31,665 nt of DNA from a virus. Positions 27,124 to 31,665 of the stretch are shown here, piece after piece (the stretch's first letter is position 1; every line of letters begins with the position of its first letter). The stretch lies in IMG/VR virus record IMGVR_UViG_3300036851_000474, positions 1 to 31,665 of that record, one strand, 5' to 3'. The notes below the pieces were generated by a model. It searched no databases, had not been told where the DNA came from, and saw only the letters and a list, made by a program, of their open reading frames with translations. Position numbers and translations under genes: made by a program.

Positions 27124-27417
27124 TTAGATTATTGCGGCGATGTCTGCACGGGCGATGGCTGCGACATCAGCCATGTAGGGCCGATCAAGTTTGGACAGCA
27201 TTTCCTTGGCTTCGCGGGGAGTGATTTTGTGACCAAGATCCCCAAATTGCGGGGCCAGTTTGGCCACATAATATTCACCCCAGCCAGTGAGACTCCAAGC
27301 ATCTGCATGTGTCAGGACGTAGCCGCCCGCCACCGCCGGTGCCCCCATCAGCCTGCGAGCTTCGGTCCCACTTATAATGCACATCCGATAAGTTTTCGTT
27401 GGTGTTTGTTTGGTCAT
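27124..27417 (-). CDS. Hypothetical leftward protein, 97 aa
   Basis: Starts at ATG 27417 with AAAGG upstream; an in-frame ATG at 27465 is less likely. The mixed soluble protein (ARRLMGAPAVAGGYVLTHADAW, then YYVAKLAPQFGDLGHKITPREAKEML) has no recognised motif. It is transcribed against the head genes from a palindrome-rich control region (27438-27476), as typical for a 'moron' inserted in the late operon. Confidence 0.65.
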   Translation of the reverse strand: MTKQTPTKTYRMCIISGTEARRLMGAPAVAGGYVLTHADAWSLTGWGEYYVAKLAPQFGDLGHKITPREAKEMLSKLDRPYMADVAAIARADIAAII

Positions 27418-27437
27418 TTTGTTGCCTTTCAGTTTTG

Positions 27438-27476
27438 TTACCGGGTTCGAAATCCGGGTAATCAACTTTTGATTAC
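27438..27476. promoter_or_regulatory. Two inverted repeats, candidate operator
   Basis: An imperfect inverted repeat (27438-27461, centred on TTCGAA) and a perfect 8-bp inverted repeat GTAATCAA-CTT-TTGATTAC (27458-27476) lie upstream of the leftward gene at 27417. Confidence 0.55.
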
Positions 27477-27615
27477 GTCTCTAAATTACGAAAAGTCCGT
27501 TTGATTGTCAACGGGTTTTTTCAACTATTTTTCAATCTTTTTTAGGTATCATCGACTGCTTGCTTATAACAAATCGGCATTGACACCTTTCGGCACTGAG
27601 CGTAGAAACCGCACA

Positions 27616-29556
27616 GTGAGCGCGAAGGTGATCCTTCAACCTGAGTTCCGAAAACTCGGCGGGGACGATTTTCTTCGCGAAGCTTCTTTTGATCGCGCAT
27701 CCATCAAGGAAGATGAACGGACGATTGATCTCTCCTTCTCTTCCGAAGCCGAAGTGCTTCAGTGGCGCGGTTTCGAGACGCTTGAGCACACCCCGGGCGC
27801 CGTAGATCTTGGCAGGCTCAAGAACAAGGCGTCCGTACGCGACTCACATTTCGGCGATCAGGTCGGTGTGGTGGAATCGGCGGAACTGCACCCGACGGAG
27901 CGGAAGCTTCGCGGCACAGTTCGATTCAGCAAAAATGCCCGTGCTGATGAAATCTGGAAAGACGTTGTGGACGGAATCCGCACCGGCGTTTCTATCCGAT
28001 ACCAGGTTGAGAAAGTGCAGCAGATGGGCGAGCGCGATGGGACCCCCGTTTATCGCGTGACAAAATGGAAGCCGATCCATGTCTCATTGGAGCCTGACCC
28101 CGCCGACGACAGCGTCGGAGTTGGCCGGGAAAAAACACAACCCGACGACAGCAAAGCTTTTGAAAATATGAGAATACTTTTGGACTCTTCCCCGCCCGCG
28201 GCTCCGGCTGGTGGCGGCGGAACTACGACTGTGACGAGTCCGGCGGCCCCTCCCGCCGCGCCGCCGGCGAACATCGAACAAACCCGCCATCTGGCCATCG
28301 AAGAGGAGCGCACGCGCATCAGTGAGATTCGCGCTATTGCCGCGAAACAACGGACGAAATATCCCGAAGTTGATGTCGCCGCAGATAAAGCCATCAAAGA
28401 GGGATGGACCCTCGACAAGATGCGCACCTTCGTACTCGAGGAACTGTGGAAAGCGGAGCCGGTCACCACGCCCGAAATTGGCATGACAGACAAGGAAGCG
28501 CGCCGCTTTTCACTCCTGAAAGCTTGTCGTGAGATGGCCCATCCGCGCGAGCCGAAGCTGACTGGACTGGAAAAAGAATCCTGCGAGGCCATGGCCAAAC
28601 AGATTCGGCGCCAGCCCAAAGATAGCCGCGCCTTTGTCATCCCCGAAGAAGTTTCGCGGCTGCATGATCAAATGCTCTGGCAGGAATGCTTGCGACAGAT
28701 GTTCGCGCGCGCGCAGAACGTCGGGACGGCTAGCGCCGGCGGATTCACCGTCGATACGCAGATGATGCCGCTCATCGAACTCCTGCGGAACAAGACTGTT
28801 CTCGGGCGCATGGGTATCACCATTCTCGATGGACTGGTCGGCGATTTGACCTTCCCGGTGCAGACCGGCGGGGCAACCGCTTATTGGGTGTCGGAGACGG
28901 GTGCCATTACCGACAGCGAAGCGACGTTCGGCCAAAAAGCCATGACCCCGCATCGTCTCGGCGCATCCATCCCGTTCACGATGCAATTCCTCGCGCAGAC
29001 CAGCCTTTCCGCGGACGCCTTTCTCCGTAACGAAATGGACATCGTTCTGGCGCTGAAGAAAGACCTTGCTGGATTGCTCGGCACCGGCGTTGGCGGTGAA
29101 CCCTTGGGCGTGGCCAACACGACCGGCATCAATGCGACCGTGACTTACGGCGGTGCGGCGACCTGGGCGGATATCGTCGAGCACGAAACCGGCATCAACG
29201 TTGACAATGCCGACATCGGCACCATGGGCTTTGTTCTTTCAGGTGCCACTGTTGGCAAATGGAAAACAATCCTAAAGGATTCAGTTGCGGGCGCTGATTA
29301 TCTGATCAATTCCACGAACGCACTGGTCAACGGGTATAATTACGAGCGTACCCAGCAAATTTCTTCCGCGAACCAAAGTTTCTTTGGTGTCTGGAGCCAA
29401 CTGCTGCTCGGCATGTGGGCTGGACGTGAGGTGACTGTGGACAACATCACGTTGGCCAAGCAGGGCCAGCATCAAATCATCATGAACGAGTTCTGCGATT
29501 TCCTCGTTCGGCAACCGTTGGCCTTCAACGTTTCCACCGATTCTGCCGCGCAATAA
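27616..29556 (+). CDS. HK97-family prohead protease fused to major capsid protein
   Basis: A 646-aa fusion; I take the GTG at 27616 as start because the residues upstream look non-coding. Residues about 1-165 are an S78-type prohead protease (SHFGDQVGVVES with the His, GVSIRYQV with the Ser, KPIHVSLEPDP). A Pro/Ala/Gly linker (around 190-215) leads to the delta-like coiled coil (EEERTRISEIRA) and an HK97-fold capsid (GGFTVDTQMMPLIELLRNKTVLG, GVGGEPLGVANTTG, SFFGVWSQLLLGMW). It makes the icosahedral shell and cuts its own scaffold. The AT-rich 27466-27615 gap holds no gene. Confidence 0.9.
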   Translation: MSAKVILQPEFRKLGGDDFLREASFDRASIKEDERTIDLSFSSEAEVLQWRGFETLEHTPGAVDLGRLKNKASVRDSHFGDQVGVVESAELHPTERKLRGTVRFSKNARADEIWKDVVDGIRTGVSIRYQVEKVQQMGERDGTPVYRVTKWKPIHVSLEPDPADDSVGVGREKTQPDDSKAFENMRILLDSSPPAAPAGGGGTTTVTSPAAPPAAPPANIEQTRHLAIEEERTRISEIRAIAAKQRTKYPEVDVAADKAIKEGWTLDKMRTFVLEELWKAEPVTTPEIGMTDKEARRFSLLKACREMAHPREPKLTGLEKESCEAMAKQIRRQPKDSRAFVIPEEVSRLHDQMLWQECLRQMFARAQNVGTASAGGFTVDTQMMPLIELLRNKTVLGRMGITILDGLVGDLTFPVQTGGATAYWVSETGAITDSEATFGQKAMTPHRLGASIPFTMQFLAQTSLSADAFLRNEMDIVLALKKDLAGLLGTGVGGEPLGVANTTGINATVTYGGAATWADIVEHETGINVDNADIGTMGFVLSGATVGKWKTILKDSVAGADYLINSTNALVNGYNYERTQQISSANQSFFGVWSQLLLGMWAGREVTVDNITLAKQGQHQIIMNEFCDFLVRQPLAFNVSTDSAAQ

Positions 29557-29564
29557 GGAACACA

Positions 29565-29807
29565 ATGAAGATCAAAACTACTGACAAATGCAAAACGGTT
29601 GACGGCGCCAAGGTCAAGCCTGGCGACATTGTTGAAACCGACGCGAACACGGCGCGCAACCTGATTAAAAAAGGTTTTGCTGAACCGCACGACGCCGAAT
29701 CCAAGGCGCTGGATCTGGATGAAAAAAGCGTTCTGAGCGCGGCAGCCGCACAAGAACAGATTGCTGAAGCCGTTGCCGAAAAAGAAGCCAAGAAAGGACA
29801 CAAGTAA
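29565..29807 (+). CDS. Small head-associated protein, 80 aa
   Basis: Begins MKIKTTDKCKTVDGAKVKPGDIV, with AAGGA upstream, followed by an Ala/Glu-rich helical tail. Short proteins of this kind with a beta-rich start follow capsid genes in many siphophages (DUF7210-like by eye). Probable role in head completion; low resolution. Confidence 0.55.
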   Translation: MKIKTTDKCKTVDGAKVKPGDIVETDANTARNLIKKGFAEPHDAESKALDLDEKSVLSAAAAQEQIAEAVAEKEAKKGHK

Positions 29808-29809
29808 TC

Positions 29810-30205
29810 ATGAATCTAACATCTTCAGGAAATCGGATCGGAAAGCTGCTGATGGCCAAGAAAATCCTGGTCGCTGCGGGAACACAAACGGCCGCAGGAT
29901 TGGACACGCGCGACTTCATCGGCACCATTGATGCCATTGTGGCCAGCGAAGGCGATAACGGCGACGGCGGCGCAACGATTGTGTTCACCGTGCTGACCAG
30001 CTCGGACAACGCCACGTTCGCGACCTACGCCGGCGCGCCAACGCCTGTCACCGTCACGGCGGCGAGTGCGATCAACACGCTGGCCATCGACACACGGGCA
30101 ACGGGTATCGCGCGTTACGTGCAGTTGAAAGCCTTGACCGCTTCAACCACGGCCACGTTCAACACGGCGGCCATTGCCTACGGCGTGAAACAATCGATGC
30201 CGTAA
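29810..30205 (+). CDS. Capsid decoration-like protein, 131 aa
   Basis: Ala/Thr-rich beta-strand pattern (ATIVFTVLTSSDNATFATYAGA, in parts, then PTPVTVTAASAINTLAI), a common look for head-decoration or stabilising proteins. AGGA precedes the ATG. It ends just before a strong terminator, so it closes the head operon segment. The family is not certain. Confidence 0.6.
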   Translation: MNLTSSGNRIGKLLMAKKILVAAGTQTAAGLDTRDFIGTIDAIVASEGDNGDGGATIVFTVLTSSDNATFATYAGAPTPVTVTAASAINTLAIDTRATGIARYVQLKALTASTTATFNTAAIAYGVKQSMP

Positions 30206-30227
30206 TCATTTCCCGTTAGGTTCGCAG

Positions 30228-30264
30228 CCCGCCGATTCGGGCATAGGGTCGGCGGGTTTTTTTT
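30228..30264 (+). terminator. Rho-independent terminator
   Basis: CCCGCCGA (30228-30235) pairs perfectly with TCGGCGGG (30249-30256), followed by eight Ts. Confidence 0.9.
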
Positions 30265-31632
30265 ATGATTGATCCGCCTATCGCCCCTTACGAACGCCGA
30301 CTGGCGGAAGCCCTGGCACATCACGAAGCGCAACGCTGGGCCGAAGCGGACAAGCTTTACCGCCTCATTATCGCGCAACGCCCGCGCTGGGCCCCGGGCC
30401 TGTGGAATTACGGCCGGATGTTACACGGGTTCGGTCATCAACAGAAAGCGGCGCTATGCCGCGCGGCGGAACTCTATAGCGCGACCCTGAAGGCCGACGG
30501 CGACGATTGCGACTTGAAAGCCGAAGCGTTTAACAATCTTGGCACCATTCTGCTCGGCTGGGGCCATATCGCCGAAGCCAAAGGTTGTTTCGAGCGATGC
30601 CTTGCCTTGCGTTCCGGGCACCCGCACGCGCGCGTAAATCTGGGCATCGCCTGCCGCGTTGCCGGCGAACTGCACGAGGCGTCCGCCCATCAAAATTCCG
30701 TCCTGCTCGATAACCCGGACAATCCAGAAGCCCATTTCGAGAGCGCGTTTATCCGGTTGACCATGGGCGATATCTCCGGCGGCTTCGAGGAATATGAATG
30801 GCGCTGGCAATGTGACCAGTTTTTGACGACTCGCTTGGTCACCAACCGCCCGCGATGGGAAGGCGAAGACTTGGTCGGCAAACGCATCTTGCTTTGGCAC
30901 GAGCAAGGCCTTGGGGATACTCTCATGTTTTGTCGCTACGCCCGGCTGGTCAAGTACCGGGGCGCCGAAGTCTGGCTCCAATGCCCGCCCGAATTGGTCC
31001 GACTAATGGGATCTGTCCCCGGAATTGACCGCGCTTTTGCCGCTCGTGCTGACGACGACAACGATTTTGACTGTCATTGCCCGCTCTTGAGTCTGCCTCG
31101 GGTGTTAAAAACGCGCCACGGTGCCATTCCGTGCGAAATTCCCTATGTTAAAAACGTCGCTAGGATAGACACGGAACGTCCAAGGATGGCAAAACGAATT
31201 GGAATCGTCTGGGCAGGCCGTCCCGAGCACGGCGGCGACCGTTGGCGATCCACAAAATTGGAGCAATGGAAACTGCTGTTTGGCGTCCCCGGGATTGAAT
31301 GGTACTCCCTGCAAATGGGCGTGGTGTGTGAGCAATTGAAGAATGAGCGGTCAATAACAGACCTGACAGACGGGATCACGGACTTTGCCGATACCGCCGA
31401 ACGGCTGGCCGGGCTTGACCTGCTGATTTCGGTCGATACCGCCGTTGTGCACTTGGCCGGGGCCATGGGCAAACCTGTCTGGTGCCTCCTGCCATGGTCC
31501 CCGGATTGGCGCTGGATGCTCGAACGCGAAGATTCCCCCTGGTACCCGACGTTGCGTCTCTTCCGCCAGCAGGCCAAGGGCGAATGGAGGCCAGTCTTTG
31601 ATCAGGTGAAGGCCAATCTTGTGCGCCTGTGA
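30265..31632 (+). CDS. TPR protein fused to a GT9/GT41-like glycosyltransferase
   Basis: A 455-aa protein. The N-terminal 150 residues are tetratricopeptide repeats (AEAFNNLGTILLGWGHIAEAKGCF, in parts, and ARVNLGIACRVAGELHEA). The C-terminal about 280 residues are a GT-B-like transferase: RILLWHEQGLGDTLMFCRYARLV, RIGIVWAGRPEHGGDRWRS, LAGLDLLISVDTAVVHLAGAMG and PVWCLLPW. Such TPR-GTs occur in phage genomes and may glycosylate virion or host-surface targets. The enzyme's substrate cannot be read from the sequence. It starts just after the terminator. Confidence 0.75.
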   Translation: MIDPPIAPYERRLAEALAHHEAQRWAEADKLYRLIIAQRPRWAPGLWNYGRMLHGFGHQQKAALCRAAELYSATLKADGDDCDLKAEAFNNLGTILLGWGHIAEAKGCFERCLALRSGHPHARVNLGIACRVAGELHEASAHQNSVLLDNPDNPEAHFESAFIRLTMGDISGGFEEYEWRWQCDQFLTTRLVTNRPRWEGEDLVGKRILLWHEQGLGDTLMFCRYARLVKYRGAEVWLQCPPELVRLMGSVPGIDRAFAARADDDNDFDCHCPLLSLPRVLKTRHGAIPCEIPYVKNVARIDTERPRMAKRIGIVWAGRPEHGGDRWRSTKLEQWKLLFGVPGIEWYSLQMGVVCEQLKNERSITDLTDGITDFADTAERLAGLDLLISVDTAVVHLAGAMGKPVWCLLPWSPDWRWMLEREDSPWYPTLRLFRQQAKGEWRPVFDQVKANLVRL

Positions 31633-31665
31633 CCCGCTTCTACGATTTCCTGTTGGAGATTGCGA
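31629..31665 (+). CDS. Start of a downstream phage gene, cut by the window edge
   Basis: GTG 31629 overlaps the previous stop (GTGA) and encodes MTRFYDFLLEIA before the edge. The overlap and phage-like start support it, but no function can be given. Confidence 0.4.
   Translation, partial: MTRFYDFLLEIA

Noticed and set aside
27443-27455. tRNA-like T-arm (GGTTCGAAATCC)
   Set aside because: No anticodon arm, D arm or acceptor stem around it; it belongs to a palindromic control region.
26941-27504. Plus-strand ORF between portal and capsid
   Set aside because: Composition is poor and it lies antisense to two better leftward genes.

Overview
The window looks like the greater part of a temperate, tailed-phage (siphovirus-type, lambda/HK97-like) genome or prophage from a Gram-negative environmental bacterium of moderately high GC. 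The phage call rests on a tyrosine integrase, a RecE-like exonuclease with a RecT-like annealing protein, a DUF669-type protein, a primase-helicase, a Nu1-like and a GpA-family terminase, a portal, a fused HK97 protease-capsid protein, and the tight ATGA/GTGA gene overlaps typical of phages. The host phylum cannot be fixed from the sequence. No tRNA, rRNA or CRISPR array was seen.

Layout. 1-2.1 kb: accessory genes (Ogr-like zinc finger, a secreted beta-barrel-like protein, a superinfection-immunity-type membrane protein, a small regulator). 2.2-4.9 kb: small regulators, a VRR-NUC nuclease, a ParB-like protein with two perfect palindromes inside it, and a leftward integrase. 5.2-12.4 kb: early rightward operon (Lar-like zinc proteins, recombination module, MT-A70 adenine methylase, PD-(D/E)XK-like protein, SF2 helicase). 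12.45-19.77 kb: an integron. 19.75-21.9 kb: primase-helicase followed by an iteron cluster. 22-31.6 kb: packaging and head genes with a two-gene leftward insertion between portal and capsid, then a TPR-glycosyltransferase.

The central discovery is the integron. The gene at 18782-19768 is an IntI-type integrase with the IntI-specific insertion. To its left lie 14 attC sites that I could delimit from their R''/R' cores and imperfect stems with extrahelical bases. In 12 of 13 complete cassettes the first 10-14 bases of the cassette are complementary to that cassette's own R'' region, which is the signature of excised-circle attC sites. The cassettes carry small, mostly zinc-ribbon or unknown proteins plus a cytosine-C5 DNA methyltransferase.

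The arrangement is unusual in three ways. IntI is at the 3' end of the array, on the same strand as the cassettes, and is joined by overlapping start and stop codons to the last cassette and to the primase. Nearly every attC carries the stop codon of its own gene and the start codon of the next (often ATGA or GTGA), so the array reads as one translationally coupled operon and each protein starts with a leader encoded by its neighbour's attC. The outer ends of the array share an 8-bp direct repeat, and joining them would place a sigma70-like promoter directly in front of intI. That suggests cassettes enter between the integrase and its promoter.
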